From assembly GCF_030695525.1 (NCBI RefSeq), contig NZ_JAUYSS010000039.1, forward strand, positions 1 through 49,349: DNA of 49,349 nucleotides, given 5' to 3'. Position 1 is the stretch's first letter. Every line of letters starts with the position of its first letter. The notes under the pieces were generated by a model. The model saw nothing but the letters and a program-made list of their open reading frames with translations. It had not been told where the DNA came from and did not search any database. This document shows positions 17,673 through 27,036 of the stretch, piece by piece. The translations under genes and the position numbers were made by a program. This DNA is from Daejeonella sp. (lineage in GTDB: Bacteria > Bacteroidota > Bacteroidia > Sphingobacteriales > Sphingobacteriaceae).

Positions 17673-19265
17673 TCAGGAGTTCATTGATATCAGGAATTCC
17701 TCATTTGTTTTAGTACCACGCATTTGTGATTGTAAAAACTCCATCGATTCCTGAGAATTCATGTCGGCAAGGTGATTACGCAAGATCCATATCCTTTGTA
17801 GTGTATCTTTATCAAGTAGCAAATCATCACGACGTGTACTCGAAGCGGTCAGGTCTATTGCAGGGAAAATACGCTTGTTAGATAGTTTTCTATCTAACTG
17901 TAGTTCCATATTACCTGTTCCTTTAAACTCTTCAAAGATTACTTCGTCCATTTTTGAACCGGTCTCAGTAAGAGCCGTTGCAAGGATAGTTAAAGAACCT
18001 CCATCCTCTATATTTCTTGCTGCCCCAAAAAAGCGCTTTGGTTTATGTAAAGCATTGGCATCCACTCCACCGGATAATATTTTACCCGAGGCAGGTGCAA
18101 CAGTATTGTATGCCCTTGCCAGACGGGTAATGGAATCGAGCAGGATAACCACATCATGTCCGCATTCAACCATACGCTTCGCTTTTTCAAGTACGATGTT
18201 AGCGATCTTAACATGGCGTTCCGCTGGTTCGTCGAAGGTAGAAGAAACTACCTCAGCCCGAACACTTCTGGCCATATCGGTCACCTCTTCCGGACGTTCA
18301 TCGATCAGTAAAATAATCAGATAAACCTCAGGATGGTTTTTAGCAATGGCATTAGCCACGTCCTTAAGGAGCATGGTTTTACCGGTTTTAGGTTGCGCTA
18401 CTATGAGTCCACGTTGTCCTTTACCTATGGGGGTAAATAAATCGATGATGCGGGTGGAGTGATTTGCGGTATCTACGAACAGGTTTAGTTTTTCAGTTGG
18501 AAATAATGGGGTAAGATAATCGAATGGCACCCTGTCGCGGACCTCTGCCGGAATACGGCCGTTAATGGCTTCAACCCTGACTAAGGGAAAATATTTTTCA
18601 CCTTCTTTTGGTGGTCGGATGCTGCCTCTCACAGTATCCCCTGTTTTAAGTCCGAAAAGCTTTATTTGTGATTGGGAAACGTAAATATCATCAGGTGATG
18701 ACAGGTAGTTATAATCTGATGACCTTAAAAAGCCATAGCCATCAGGCATAATCTCTAAAATCCCTTCATTGACAATAACATTATCAAAATCCAAATTGAT
18801 TACAGGTGCTTCCTGTGTTCTTGGATTTTGATTTTGGTTTTGCCTGCGTTCAAATTTTCTTGGCTCTGGCTGATCTGCAGGTTTTACTTCCACTGCTTCA
18901 ACGGGGATTTCCGAATCATTTACATTTTGAACCGGATCTATTGCCGGTATTTCATCATCCTCCGGAAAATCAAAAGTGCGGGTGTTATCCAGGGGCACTT
19001 CCTTGTGTTGTTTACTTTCAGCAACAGGTTTTGTGCTGCGAAGCCGTTTCCGGGGCCTCGCACCTGATTCAGATGAATCTGCTGTTTCAGCACCCACAGA
19101 AACTGATTCCTCAGTTTCAGAAGCAGGGGAGGGTTCTGCAAATTGAAGAATCTTGGATATCAGATCCTGTTTACGTAAGGTATCAGTATCCTGAACACCG
19201 AGGGTTTGAGCAATTTCACGCAGCTCAGAAACGAGCTTATCGTTCAATTTATTACTATCCAGCAT
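17673..19265 (-). CDS. rho: Transcription termination factor Rho with long N-terminal insertion
   Basis: A 530-residue Rho helicase, about 110 residues longer than E. coli Rho (419). Residues 1-45 form the Rho N-terminal helical domain ([14 protein letters not shown]). Residues about 46-155 are a low-complexity, acidic, Pro/Gln-rich insert including [11 protein letters not shown] and [13 protein letters not shown], typical of Bacteroidota and likely disordered. The cold-shock RNA-binding domain follows ([15 protein letters not shown], 168-182), then the RecA-like ATPase: Walker A QPKTGKT (291-297), Walker [17 protein letters not shown], and Q-loop/R-loop motif [20 protein letters not shown]. 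All catalytic motifs are intact. Confidence 0.96.
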   Translation of the reverse strand: MLDSNKLNDKLVSELREIAQTLGVQDTDTLRKQDLISKILQFAEPSPASETEESVSVGAETADSSESGARPRKRLRSTKPVAESKQHKEVPLDNTRTFDFPEDDEIPAIDPVQNVNDSEIPVEAVEVKPADQPEPRKFERRQNQNQNPRTQEAPVINLDFDNVIVNEGILEIMPDGYGFLRSSDYNYLSSPDDIYVSQSQIKLFGLKTGDTVRGSIRPPKEGEKYFPLVRVEAINGRIPAEVRDRVPFDYLTPLFPTEKLNLFVDTANHSTRIIDLFTPIGKGQRGLIVAQPKTGKTMLLKDVANAIAKNHPEVYLIILLIDERPEEVTDMARSVRAEVVSSTFDEPAERHVKIANIVLEKAKRMVECGHDVVILLDSITRLARAYNTVAPASGKILSGGVDANALHKPKRFFGAARNIEDGGSLTILATALTETGSKMDEVIFEEFKGTGNMELQLDRKLSNKRIFPAIDLTASSTRRDDLLLDKDTLQRIWILRNHLADMNSQESMEFLQSQMRGTKTNEEFLISMNS

Positions 19266-19504
19266 TAAATTTGGTTTATATATTTTGGGATTTTAGTTCA
19301 ATATATTTATCCTGGAAATAGACGACACATGTATTCTAGCAAAAGAAATGATTTGAGAGAACTTTGTGATTTCCTGAATTCAGGGATAAAATGAGATTAT
19401 GACACAATTCTATGCAATAAAATGTAATAAAACAAAATTTTAATTTTTTTTTTAATGCGCTGAGCTCATCTTTAAGTAATTTCGCTCAAATTTCGCAGAA
19501 AATA

Positions 19505-20332
19505 ATGAATAGAGAGCAGTTAATTGAACAGATAAAAATTAAGAAATCTTTCCTTTGTATTGGTCTGGATACCGATATAACACTCATACCAAAGTTTTTA
19601 CTTGACTATGATGATCCTGTTCTGGAATTTAATAAGCAGATCATTGAAGCCACACATGATCTTTGCGTCGCCTATAAGCCAAACAGTGCATTCTATGAAA
19701 GCAGAGGAGTGCCTGGCTGGCAAAGTTTAATCGGGACCTCTAAACATATACCTGGTACCTGCCTGGGGATCATAGATGCGAAACGGGGTGATATTGGAAA
19801 CACATCTTCCATGTATGCCAAAGCATTTTTTGACCCCGAATCTTCAGGGATGAATTTTGATGCAATCACTATTGCACCTTATATGGGAAGTGATTCAGTA
19901 AAACCATTCCTTGAATTTCAGGATAAATGGGTCATTTTGTTGGCATTGACATCCAATGAAGGCGGAAAGGACTTTCAGTTTATAGAAACCGGAAACGGTC
20001 GTTTGTTTGAAAATGTGATTCAACGAGCAAATACCTGGGCGGGAAACGAGCGCATGATGTATGTAGTAGGTGCCACCCGTGGGGAAGAATTTTTAAATAT
20101 CCGCAAATATGCACCTGATCACTTTCTACTGGTTCCCGGAGTGGGAGCGCAGGGGGGAAGCTTAAAGGATGTATGTAAATATGGTTTATCTAAAAGCTGT
20201 GGATTGCTTGTAAATTCCTCAAGATCAATAATTTATGCTTCATCAGGTCAGGATTTCGCCGAACGGGCAAGGGATGAAGCGAAGAAACTTCAATCTGAGA
20301 TGGAAATATTGCTGGAGGGTATTGGGTTTTAA
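19505..20332 (+). CDS. pyrF: Orotidine 5'-phosphate decarboxylase (type 2)
   Basis: A 275-residue OMP decarboxylase of the long, type-2 group, forming UMP in pyrimidine synthesis. The N-terminal [10 protein letters not shown], substrate motif [12 protein letters not shown], catalytic [19 protein letters not shown] (about 96-114) and the phosphate-binding GVGAQGG near the C-terminus are all present. The upstream 30 bp contain TAATTTCG, one base off the Bacteroidota -7 consensus. It is followed by a repeat-bearing gap of about 240 bp before the DUF2851 gene. Confidence 0.95.
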   Translation: MNREQLIEQIKIKKSFLCIGLDTDITLIPKFLLDYDDPVLEFNKQIIEATHDLCVAYKPNSAFYESRGVPGWQSLIGTSKHIPGTCLGIIDAKRGDIGNTSSMYAKAFFDPESSGMNFDAITIAPYMGSDSVKPFLEFQDKWVILLALTSNEGGKDFQFIETGNGRLFENVIQRANTWAGNERMMYVVGATRGEEFLNIRKYAPDHFLLVPGVGAQGGSLKDVCKYGLSKSCGLLVNSSRSIIYASSGQDFAERARDEAKKLQSEMEILLEGIGF

Positions 20333-20360
20333 TTTGGGAATATGCAACTCATTGTCAGAA

Positions 20361-20475
20361 TTAGGATTTAAGGATTCAAGGATTTTAGGATTAAGGTGAT
20401 TGCCTTGATTACTATGATTTATAAAATCCTACCCATCCTAAAATCCTAATAATCTTAATCCAGATAATTTAGATA
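20361..20475. repeat. Dispersed AATCCT-type inverted repeat element
   Basis: The gap after pyrF holds a palindromic element with 13-bp perfect arms, AGGATTTTAGGAT (20379-20391) and ATCCTAAAATCCT (20435-20447), embedded in many AGGAT/ATCCT units. Its right part (CTTAATCCAGATAATTTAG) and left part (GGATTAAGGTGATT, read in reverse) match the element after purL near 33850-34030, so it is a dispersed family. It may act as a bidirectional terminator or be a REP-like element; function is not shown. Confidence 0.75.
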
Positions 20476-20569
20476 AGTCACCTATTTCTTTAACCAACCG
20501 TTTAAACAATCTTTAATACCGTTTAATCATATTTTTTTAGTGCCGGAATTATTTTCGGCAAATTAAAGC

Positions 20570-21850
20570 ATGATTCAGAATGAAGATTTGCTGCATTATA
20601 TCTGGCAATTCCGGCTTTATCATGTGCCGGATCTTAAAAGCACCACAGGCGAAAGCCTGGAGATTATCCGGCCTGGCCAGCATAACCACCATGCGGGCCC
20701 TGATTTCTCCAATGCAAAAATCCGGATCGGAGATACTTTATGGGCCGGCAACGTTGAGATACATATTAATTCTTCCGATTGGTACCGGCATCAGCATCAG
20801 CTCGACCGGTCCTATGACAATGTAATTTTGCATGTGGTGGCTCATCATGACCAAAGCATTTTCAGGACTGATGGAACAGAAATCACTGTTTTGGAGATCG
20901 GCAACCTGATTCCTGAACATATTGCTCAAAATTATGAGGAACTAATGTCCGGATTGAACTGGATTCCCTGTGAAAAGAAAATAAAATTTGTGGATGAGCT
21001 ATATATAAATACTTGTCTTACAAGGGTTCTGATAGAGCGTCTGGAGGCAAAAAGCGAACTGATAGATCTGCTGCTTACTGAGCTGAAGGGCAGCTGGGAC
21101 GATGCCTTTTATATCATGCTTGCCAGGAATTTCGGCTTTAAAACCAATGCCTTGCCCTTTGAGATGCTCGCCCGGTCCCTGCCTCAGTCTTTACTTGCCC
21201 GATATAAAGACCATCCATTTCAGATTGAGGCCCTTATCTTCGGACAAGCAGGCTTTCTGAATACTAAACCAAAAGATCAATATCCGCAATTACTCAGAAA
21301 GGAATATCGCTTTTTGTGTAAAAAGCATGAAATGAAGCCATTGGATAGGTATTTATGGAAATACATGCGTTTAAGACCCCGTAATTTCCCATCACTACGG
21401 CTCGCTCAGTTTGCGGCTCTGATTATCCGTTCAAACCATCTTTTCTCTAAAATAATTGAAGAAAAGGAGATTGGTTTAATCGCTGCAAGATTTAATAAGC
21501 TTAGCTTGAATGAGTACTGGAACACACATTATCGCTTTGATCAGGAATGTAAATATTCTGCTTTATCTATCGGAGAAGAGACCATTAATAATATTCTGAT
21601 TAATACAATTTCAGTATTTTTGTTCGCATTTGGTGTCAGAACGGGAAGTGAAATTCACAGGGAAAGAGGTATTATGCTGCTTGAAAGCCTCAAGCCTGAA
21701 CGAAATGCAATTATCAGAAGATTTAATAAGATTGGGGTAAATTCCTGTAACTCTGCTTTAAGCCAGGCACTTATACAATTAAAAAAATCATATTGTGATC
21801 AAAAGAAATGCTTATCTTGCGGGATTGGAATCAAATTTTTGAACAAGTAA
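20570..21850 (+). CDS. DUF2851 family protein
   Basis: A 426-residue soluble protein of the DUF2851 family, found widely in Bacteroidota and without known function. The diagnostic N-terminal half includes LHYIWQFRLYHVPDL, the conserved GQHNHHAGPDFSNAKIRIG and WAGNVEIHINSSDWYRHQH, rich in His and Asp and possibly a metal or nucleotide site. The C-terminus has a cysteine cluster (SYCDQKKCLSCGIG) that could bind metal. Some lineages have predicted nuclease-like folds for this family, but I do not claim that. It is followed one base after its stop by a PspC-like gene, suggesting an operon. Confidence 0.85.
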   Translation: MIQNEDLLHYIWQFRLYHVPDLKSTTGESLEIIRPGQHNHHAGPDFSNAKIRIGDTLWAGNVEIHINSSDWYRHQHQLDRSYDNVILHVVAHHDQSIFRTDGTEITVLEIGNLIPEHIAQNYEELMSGLNWIPCEKKIKFVDELYINTCLTRVLIERLEAKSELIDLLLTELKGSWDDAFYIMLARNFGFKTNALPFEMLARSLPQSLLARYKDHPFQIEALIFGQAGFLNTKPKDQYPQLLRKEYRFLCKKHEMKPLDRYLWKYMRLRPRNFPSLRLAQFAALIIRSNHLFSKIIEEKEIGLIAARFNKLSLNEYWNTHYRFDQECKYSALSIGEETINNILINTISVFLFAFGVRTGSEIHRERGIMLLESLKPERNAIIRRFNKIGVNSCNSALSQALIQLKKSYCDQKKCLSCGIGIKFLNK

Positions 21851-21851
21851 A

Positions 21852-22076
21852 ATGTTTCAGCAGTTTCTTACATTTTTTGAAAAACGTTCGTTTGGGGTAT
21901 GTACCTATCTGGGAGAGCGGTTTAATATATCCATTTCCAAGATCCGTCTATTTTTTATTTACTCTTCATTTCTGGCCGTTGGCTTTCCCCTGATATTCTA
22001 TATTTTTGCCGCCATTGTTTTGGATGTGAGGCATTATATCAAGCGGATCAGGGCAAGTAGTGTTTGGGATTTTTGA
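21852..22076 (+). CDS. PspC-domain small membrane protein
   Basis: A 74-residue protein resembling the PspC domain: the segment FGVCTYLGERFNISISKIRLFF corresponds to the family pattern GVCxGLAExFxIxxxxVRxxF, followed by one transmembrane helix (about 39-62) and a short basic tail. PspC proteins sense or respond to membrane stress in other bacteria. It starts one base after the DUF2851 stop, so translation is probably coupled. The pairing is not explained. Confidence 0.8.
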   Translation: MFQQFLTFFEKRSFGVCTYLGERFNISISKIRLFFIYSSFLAVGFPLIFYIFAAIVLDVRHYIKRIRASSVWDF

Positions 22077-22125
22077 CCCCGGATCAAGTCCGGGGTGACA
22101 TTGGATCAAGCCCTTGGTGTCAATA
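22077..22125 (+). terminator. GC-rich hairpin repeat downstream of the PspC gene
   Basis: A 7-bp stem CCCCGGA/TCCGGGG with loop TCAAG begins immediately after the PspC stop codon, followed by a degenerate second copy (TTGGATCAAGCCCTTGGTGTC). The GGATCAAGTCCGGGGTGACA type is a common dispersed intergenic repeat in many bacteria. There is no T-tract, so terminator function between the convergent PspC and CHRD genes is only inferred. Confidence 0.45.
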
Positions 22126-22129
22126 TTCA

Positions 22130-22618
22130 CTAAAACTTAATATTCCCTCTTAATTCCCCAGATCCTACGGTTGAACTGTGAATATTTACATACCATTTTC
22201 CGGCCAGTAACTGGGCCTCCTGAGCATCGGTAAGGGCGACTGTCATTCCACTCAATGTGCCGCTGCTGCCTGTTGAAAACCCGGTGATACCGATGGCAAC
22301 ACCAGAACTGACCGTATCACTGCCGGTATCAGAACCATGAAAATGCATGTTTGTTGTTGTTGCAGACGCATTTCCTAATTGCCAGGTAATTTTGTAAGTG
22401 ATCATTTTCATTGTCGGATCGTAAGAGATCTCCGCGGTGCCTGTCCCTGTAGTATTTACTGCGGGAACTTCCTGAGCACCACTTAATGTAACGTTAGCCT
22501 TTTTAATCAGGCTGACAGGTTCCTCGGCTTCATCTTTTTTGCAGCCTGAAAGTGCAATTACAGACAGCAAAATAAGTGAAATTGACTTAATGGAACCAAT
22601 GAGTAGGGACTTTTTCAT
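22130..22618 (-). CDS. CHRD-domain lipoprotein
   Basis: A 162-residue exported lipoprotein. A signal peptide of type II ends ALSGC (Cys25), followed by a KKDEAEEP spacer. The remainder is a CHRD domain, the beta-sandwich repeat first named from chordin: ANVTLSGAQEVPAVNTTGTG at the start, FHGSDTGSDT in the middle and KWYVNIHSS ... GELRGNI at the end. In bacteria CHRD proteins are surface or periplasmic and of unknown role. An ankyrin gene lies 77 bp upstream on the same strand and may be part of the same unit. Confidence 0.9.
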   Translation of the reverse strand: MKKSLLIGSIKSISLILLSVIALSGCKKDEAEEPVSLIKKANVTLSGAQEVPAVNTTGTGTAEISYDPTMKMITYKITWQLGNASATTTNMHFHGSDTGSDTVSSGVAIGITGFSTGSSGTLSGMTVALTDAQEAQLLAGKWYVNIHSSTVGSGELRGNIKF

Positions 22619-22695
22619 AAGTTATTTGTTTAGTTTTAAGTACCTACGCAAATAAAATCCGTTTGGTTGTTTTAAGGAAAGAAAAAAGATTGCTG

Positions 22696-23343
22696 TCAGG
22701 AAAGAATCTTTGCAATTTCAATAAAACCCTTTTCATGAGCTTTGTCGGCAGCAGTTTTACCGTCTTCCATTTTAGCATCAACAATAGCACCGGCCTCCAG
22801 TAATACAATGAGAAGTTCGATGTTGCCGTTATGGGCGGCTGAATGAAGGGGGGTTGCTCCCGATTTTTGTACCACATTGATATCAGCACCGGCTTCAAGC
22901 AGCATTTTTGCAATCATGGTATAATTTGAAGCCACAGCAGAGTGGATAGGGTATACACTAAACCCGTTTTTTGAAGGGATATTTGGATCAGCACCAGCCA
23001 GAAGCAGTGCTCTAATCACATCTTCGTTTCCAAAATAGGCAGCCAGACTAAGGGGGGTAAATCCATCATCAGAAAATTCATGAACCAGACCAGGATTTTC
23101 TGCGACAAGCTTTGTAATATGATCGTTCTTCCCTAAGGCAGCAGCCTCAAAAATGCTGATTTCAGGAACATGTTTGAGGATAATATCAGCCAATTCAGGC
23201 TTTTTGTAATAACAACAGAGCAATAAAGGGGAAATCTGCTGACTTGTTTTTTGAATGGCAAGTTTCGGATTAGAGTTTAACAGTGCATATAATTCGATCG
23301 CATTGCCTGTTGCAATGTATTCCTCCAATAAATCCTGATCCAT
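22696..23343 (-). CDS. Ankyrin-repeat protein
   Basis: A 215-residue cytoplasmic protein with about four C-terminal ankyrin repeats: GFTPLSLAAYFGNEDVIRAL, YPIHSAVASNYTMIAKMLL, GATPLHSAAHNGNIELLIVL and GKTAADKAHEKGFIEIAKIL. The N-terminal 90 residues contain more diverged helical pairs. Ankyrin repeats mediate protein binding; the partner is unknown. I choose the ATG at 23343 (MDQDLLEEYIATG); a TTG 13 codons upstream keeps the frame open but adds nothing repeat-like. Divergent from ftsK. Confidence 0.9.
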   Translation of the reverse strand: MDQDLLEEYIATGNAIELYALLNSNPKLAIQKTSQQISPLLLCCYYKKPELADIILKHVPEISIFEAAALGKNDHITKLVAENPGLVHEFSDDGFTPLSLAAYFGNEDVIRALLLAGADPNIPSKNGFSVYPIHSAVASNYTMIAKMLLEAGADINVVQKSGATPLHSAAHNGNIELLIVLLEAGAIVDAKMEDGKTAADKAHEKGFIEIAKILS

Positions 23344-23445
23344 TTTATAAGGTATTAAATGAACTAAACATCTGTTTATCAATAATAAGAAAATTAAATA
23401 AAAAATGCAGCAGATTTAGGCTATCTCAGATATTCTTTATAACAT

Positions 23446-23453
23446 TATATTTG
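23446..23453 (+). promoter_or_regulatory. Candidate -7 element of ftsK
   Basis: TATATTTG matches the Bacteroidota -7 consensus TAnnTTTG, 22 bp before the ftsK ATG. No clear -33 element at the expected spacing. Confidence 0.45.
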
Positions 23454-23475
23454 TCAATATTTAACAAAAGTTCGA

Positions 23476-26022
23476 ATGCCCTTATTAAAAGGAAACCAAT
23501 TCAGGAATACCAATTCTTTTCGCGACGAGCCAAAGTCAAAGCCTTCCTCCAGGCAGCGGGTTCCGAAAGAAACGACAGAGGATCTGCCGAAGTTCAAATT
23601 GAATGACGACCGGGCAATAAAGATTATCGGCCTGTTTTTTCTGATTGTTTCACTTTATTTCATGGTGGCCTTTACTTCCTATCTTTTTACATGGCAGGAT
23701 GATCAAAGTTATGTGATCGATGCCAATGGCGGCTGGAGTAATTTGATGAAAACCCAGCAGGAATTGACGGAAATGGGACTTAACCAACCCGCAGTTCAAA
23801 ATTGGCTTGGTAAATTAGGTGCCCTCTTATCCCATCAGTTCATATATGAGTGGTTTGGTGTCGCCTCCTTCCTGTTTATCGCTGTCTTTTTTATTATTGG
23901 ATACCGTATGTTATTTAAAATCAAGGTTTTATCCATATCAAAAACGCTTGCTTATTCCTTTTTTCTGTTGATTTTTACTTCCCTGAGTCTGGCATTTTTT
24001 CATGCTTTCATCAGTGACTACCCTCATTTTTTGGAAGGTGAGTTCGGGTTCTGGACCAATCGCTTGCTTCAAGCCCAGATTGGAGATGCCGGTACGGCCG
24101 GTTTGCTGGCATTTGCAGGTTTAAGTGTTTTGATCATTGCTTATAACATCGATTTTAAACTGCCCGAGCGTAGTGCTAAACCTAAATATATTGTCCCAGA
24201 AACCAGCGATGAAGTTGAACTGGAGGATGAGGTTTTGTATCCCCCTGTAGAATTTAATTTACCAAATCGCCCCGGACAGGAAATAAGCAACGGAAATACC
24301 CAAAAGCTAAGTCAGAATCTGCCGCCAATTGAAATTCCTGAGCGGACTGAACCTGAGGAACATAGACCTGTAGTTCTTAGTCCGGCGAAAAATGTACCTT
24401 TCGAAACCTCCCAGGCAGTATCCAATGAACTGAATGAATCACCACCGCTTATTATCGAGAAAACAGAGGAGGAGAAGAAATCGACTGAGCTTGTTGAGCA
24501 GTTCGGGATGTATGATCCAACTCTGGACCTGTCAAGCTATAAGTACCCGACATTAGATCTTCTCGAAAATCATGGTTCCAATAAAATTGCAGTTAATTCT
24601 GAAGAACTTGAAGCCAATAAGAATAAAATAGTTGAGACTCTTAACCATTATAATATAGAGATCGATAAGATTAAGGCAACGATCGGTCCGACCGTGACCC
24701 TGTATGAGATCATTCCTGCTCCGGGTGTCAGGATCTCGAAGATTAAAAACCTGGAAGACGATATTGCCCTCAGCCTTGCAGCACTGGGTATCCGTATTAT
24801 TGCCCCAATGCCCGGAAAGGGGACAATTGGTATTGAGGTTCCGAATCAGAACCCTGAAATGGTATCGATGCGTTCGGTACTTGCAACAGAGAAGTTCCAG
24901 AATACGACAATGGATTTGCCTATTGCCCTTGGGAAAACGATTTCAAATGAGGTTTATATTGCCGATCTGTCAAAAATGCCACATTTGCTGGTCGCCGGTG
25001 CTACCGGACAGGGGAAATCGGTTGGTATCAATGCAATATTGATCTCATTACTCTATAAAAAACACCCATCACAATTAAAGTTTGTGCTGGTCGATCCCAA
25101 AAAAGTTGAATTAACCCTCTTCAGGAAGATCGAAAGGCATTTCCTTGCCAAATTGCCGGGCGAAGCAGATGCGATCATAACTGATACCAAAAAAGTGATC
25201 ACCACCTTAAATTCTTTGTGTATTGAAATGGATCTGCGTTATGACCTGCTGAAAAATGGACATGTACGCAATCTGAAGGAGTATAATCAGAAATTTATCA
25301 GCAGGAAGCTTAATCCTAATGAAGGCCATCGTTTTTTGCCTTTTATCGTTTTGATCATTGATGAGTTTGCCGATCTGATGATGACGGCTGGTAAGGAAGT
25401 TGAGACACCGATTGCGAGGATCGCGCAATTGGCCCGTGCGGTGGGTATCCACCTTGTAATTGCAACGCAGCGTCCATCAGTAAACATTATTACCGGAACA
25501 ATCAAAGCGAATTTCCCTGCCCGTCTGGCATTCAGAGTACTCTCTAAAATTGACTCAAGAACTATCCTTGACAGTGGTGGTGCTGATCAGTTGATAGGCC
25601 GCGGTGACATGCTTTTATCCACCGGAAGTGACCTGATCAGGATACAATGTGCCTTTGTGGATACTCCGGAGGTCGAAAAAGTGTCTGAATTTATCGGTTC
25701 ACAGCGCGGATACCCCTCTGCCTGGATGCTGCCAGAATACCTGGATGAGAACGCGGATTCTGCGGCAAAAGACTTTGATGCTTCCGACCGCGATCCTATG
25801 TTTGAAGAAGCTGCAAGGCTGATTGTGATGCATCAGCAAGGTTCTACCTCTTTAATCCAGCGAAAGTTGAAATTAGGGTATAACAGGGCAGGCCGCATTA
25901 TTGATCAACTGGAGTCCGCTCATATTGTCGGACCATTTGAAGGGAGCAAGGCCAGGGAAGTTCTGATACCTGACGAATATTCTTTGGAACAGTTCTTGAA
26001 TACATTGGATAAGAATGATTAA
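23476..26022 (+). CDS. ftsK: DNA translocase FtsK
   Basis: An 848-residue FtsK/SpoIIIE DNA pump that couples chromosome segregation to division at the septum. An N-terminal basic tail (to about 50) precedes four transmembrane helices (about 52-75, 120-140, 160-182, 200-218), then a Pro/Glu-rich linker (about 230-370). The motor follows: alpha/beta region from about 375, Walker A GATGQGKS (508-515), Walker B LIIDEFAD (D629, E630), ATQRPSVNIITGTIKANFPA, and the C-terminal gamma winged helix (DPMFEEAARLIVMHQQGSTS ... RAGRIIDQLE) that reads KOPS-like polarity sites. All motifs are intact. A LolA-like gene follows after 16 bp. Confidence 0.96.
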   Translation: MPLLKGNQFRNTNSFRDEPKSKPSSRQRVPKETTEDLPKFKLNDDRAIKIIGLFFLIVSLYFMVAFTSYLFTWQDDQSYVIDANGGWSNLMKTQQELTEMGLNQPAVQNWLGKLGALLSHQFIYEWFGVASFLFIAVFFIIGYRMLFKIKVLSISKTLAYSFFLLIFTSLSLAFFHAFISDYPHFLEGEFGFWTNRLLQAQIGDAGTAGLLAFAGLSVLIIAYNIDFKLPERSAKPKYIVPETSDEVELEDEVLYPPVEFNLPNRPGQEISNGNTQKLSQNLPPIEIPERTEPEEHRPVVLSPAKNVPFETSQAVSNELNESPPLIIEKTEEEKKSTELVEQFGMYDPTLDLSSYKYPTLDLLENHGSNKIAVNSEELEANKNKIVETLNHYNIEIDKIKATIGPTVTLYEIIPAPGVRISKIKNLEDDIALSLAALGIRIIAPMPGKGTIGIEVPNQNPEMVSMRSVLATEKFQNTTMDLPIALGKTISNEVYIADLSKMPHLLVAGATGQGKSVGINAILISLLYKKHPSQLKFVLVDPKKVELTLFRKIERHFLAKLPGEADAIITDTKKVITTLNSLCIEMDLRYDLLKNGHVRNLKEYNQKFISRKLNPNEGHRFLPFIVLIIDEFADLMMTAGKEVETPIARIAQLARAVGIHLVIATQRPSVNIITGTIKANFPARLAFRVLSKIDSRTILDSGGADQLIGRGDMLLSTGSDLIRIQCAFVDTPEVEKVSEFIGSQRGYPSAWMLPEYLDENADSAAKDFDASDRDPMFEEAARLIVMHQQGSTSLIQRKLKLGYNRAGRIIDQLESAHIVGPFEGSKAREVLIPDEYSLEQFLNTLDKND

Positions 26023-26038
26023 TTAAAGATAAAATCAA

Positions 26039-26689
26039 ATGAAGAAGTTATTTATAGCAGCCTTTCTTGTTTTAGGTTCAGGAATAAGTGTAATGGCGCA
26101 GAGCGAAGTAAAAGCAAAGGCAATTTTGGCAGAAGTTTCCAAAAAGTACCGCAGTTATGACGTGATCAAGACTGAATTTTCATACACCCTTGAAAATCCG
26201 GAAGCAAAGATCAAAGAAACCCAGAGCGGAACATTATTTGTGAAATCGAAGCTAAATAAGTATAAAGTTATATTGAAAGGTCAGGAACTGATTAGTGATG
26301 GTAAAAATCAGTGGACATACCTCAAAGCAGATAAAGAAGTTCAATTGAGTGAGGTAGACAATTCGGCAGATGCATTAAATCCTGCAAAATTATTCACGAT
26401 CTATGAAAAGGGTTTCAAATCCCTGTATACGAATGATACTAAAGTGAACGGAAAAATAGTGCATAACATTGATTTGAGTCCGACAGATACCAAACGTAGT
26501 TTTTTTAAAGTAAAACTGCAGATTGATAAATTGAATAAGCAAATTGTAAATGCGGTAATTTATGACAAAAATGGTAACCGGTATACGTATACCATCAGGA
26601 CATTTACACCGAATATTAAGGTGCCTGAGTCTACATTTGCATTTGATTCTAAGCTATATCCGGGCGTAGAAGTAGTGGATCTGAGATAA
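26039..26689 (+). CDS. LolA-like outer-membrane lipoprotein carrier
   Basis: A 216-residue periplasmic protein with a cleavable signal peptide (MKKLFIAAFLVLGSGISVMA-Q). The mature part matches the LolA-like family: AILAEVSKKYRSYDVIKTEF at the start, SGTLFVKSKLNKYKVILKGQELISDG and the late IYDKNGNRYTYTIRTF plus a C-terminal FDSKLYPGVEVVDLR. LolA shuttles lipoproteins from LolCDE to the outer membrane. The gene follows ftsK by 16 bp, a linkage I know from other Bacteroidota, and ends at a strong terminator, so ftsK and this gene form one operon. Confidence 0.85.
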   Translation: MKKLFIAAFLVLGSGISVMAQSEVKAKAILAEVSKKYRSYDVIKTEFSYTLENPEAKIKETQSGTLFVKSKLNKYKVILKGQELISDGKNQWTYLKADKEVQLSEVDNSADALNPAKLFTIYEKGFKSLYTNDTKVNGKIVHNIDLSPTDTKRSFFKVKLQIDKLNKQIVNAVIYDKNGNRYTYTIRTFTPNIKVPESTFAFDSKLYPGVEVVDLR

Positions 26690-26707
26690 GGATCATAAAT
26701 ATTTTTT

Positions 26708-26740
26708 AAAGGCTTCAATCACTTAGTGTTTGAAGCCTTT
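26708..26740 (+). terminator. Rho-independent terminator after the LolA-like gene
   Basis: An 11-bp perfect stem AAAGGCTTCAA/TTGAAGCCTTT around an 11-nt loop, followed by TTTTGTTATTTTT, 19 bp downstream of the stop. Confidence 0.9.
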
Positions 26741-26760
26741 TTTGTTATTTTTGAAATGCA

Positions 26761-27036
26761 ATGACCTTAAGCTATACCCAGCATACACTCGATAAGCTCG
26801 AAGCCCTGATCAAAACCCTTGGATTCAAGCTTCGCTATGAGAAAGGTAATTTTAAAACCGGTTCCTGTGTTCTGGAGAATGACCGGATAGTGATTGTGAA
26901 TAAATTTTCAAATCTGGAAAGCAAAATCAACTCACTGGCTGAACTGCTTCAACGATCAGAGACCGACGAAAACCTGCTTGATGAAAAACAAAAAGCATTC
27001 CTTTACGTATTGAAACAGACAAAAATAGAGTTTTGA
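26761..27036 (+). CDS. Conserved small hypothetical protein upstream of MBL hydrolase
   Basis: A 91-residue soluble protein without a domain I recognise. It starts MTLSYTQHTLDKLEALIKTL, has a central beta-rich part (FKTGSCVLENDRIVIVNKF) and a helical C-terminus. Its stop overlaps the TTG start of the MBL-fold gene in a TTGA tetranucleotide, which implies translational coupling and a shared role with that hydrolase. The coding quality is good and the gene is directly behind a terminator, so it likely opens a new two-gene operon. Confidence 0.75.
   Translation: MTLSYTQHTLDKLEALIKTLGFKLRYEKGNFKTGSCVLENDRIVIVNKFSNLESKINSLAELLQRSETDENLLDEKQKAFLYVLKQTKIEF

Noticed and set aside
17875-18324. 149-codon plus-strand frame inside rho
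   Set aside because: Antisense shadow of the highly conserved rho ATPase coding sequence.
18806-19321. 171-codon plus-strand frame across the rho N-terminal insert and its upstream region
   Set aside because: Opposite strand of the low-complexity insert, Leu/Phe/His-rich translation with no family pattern.
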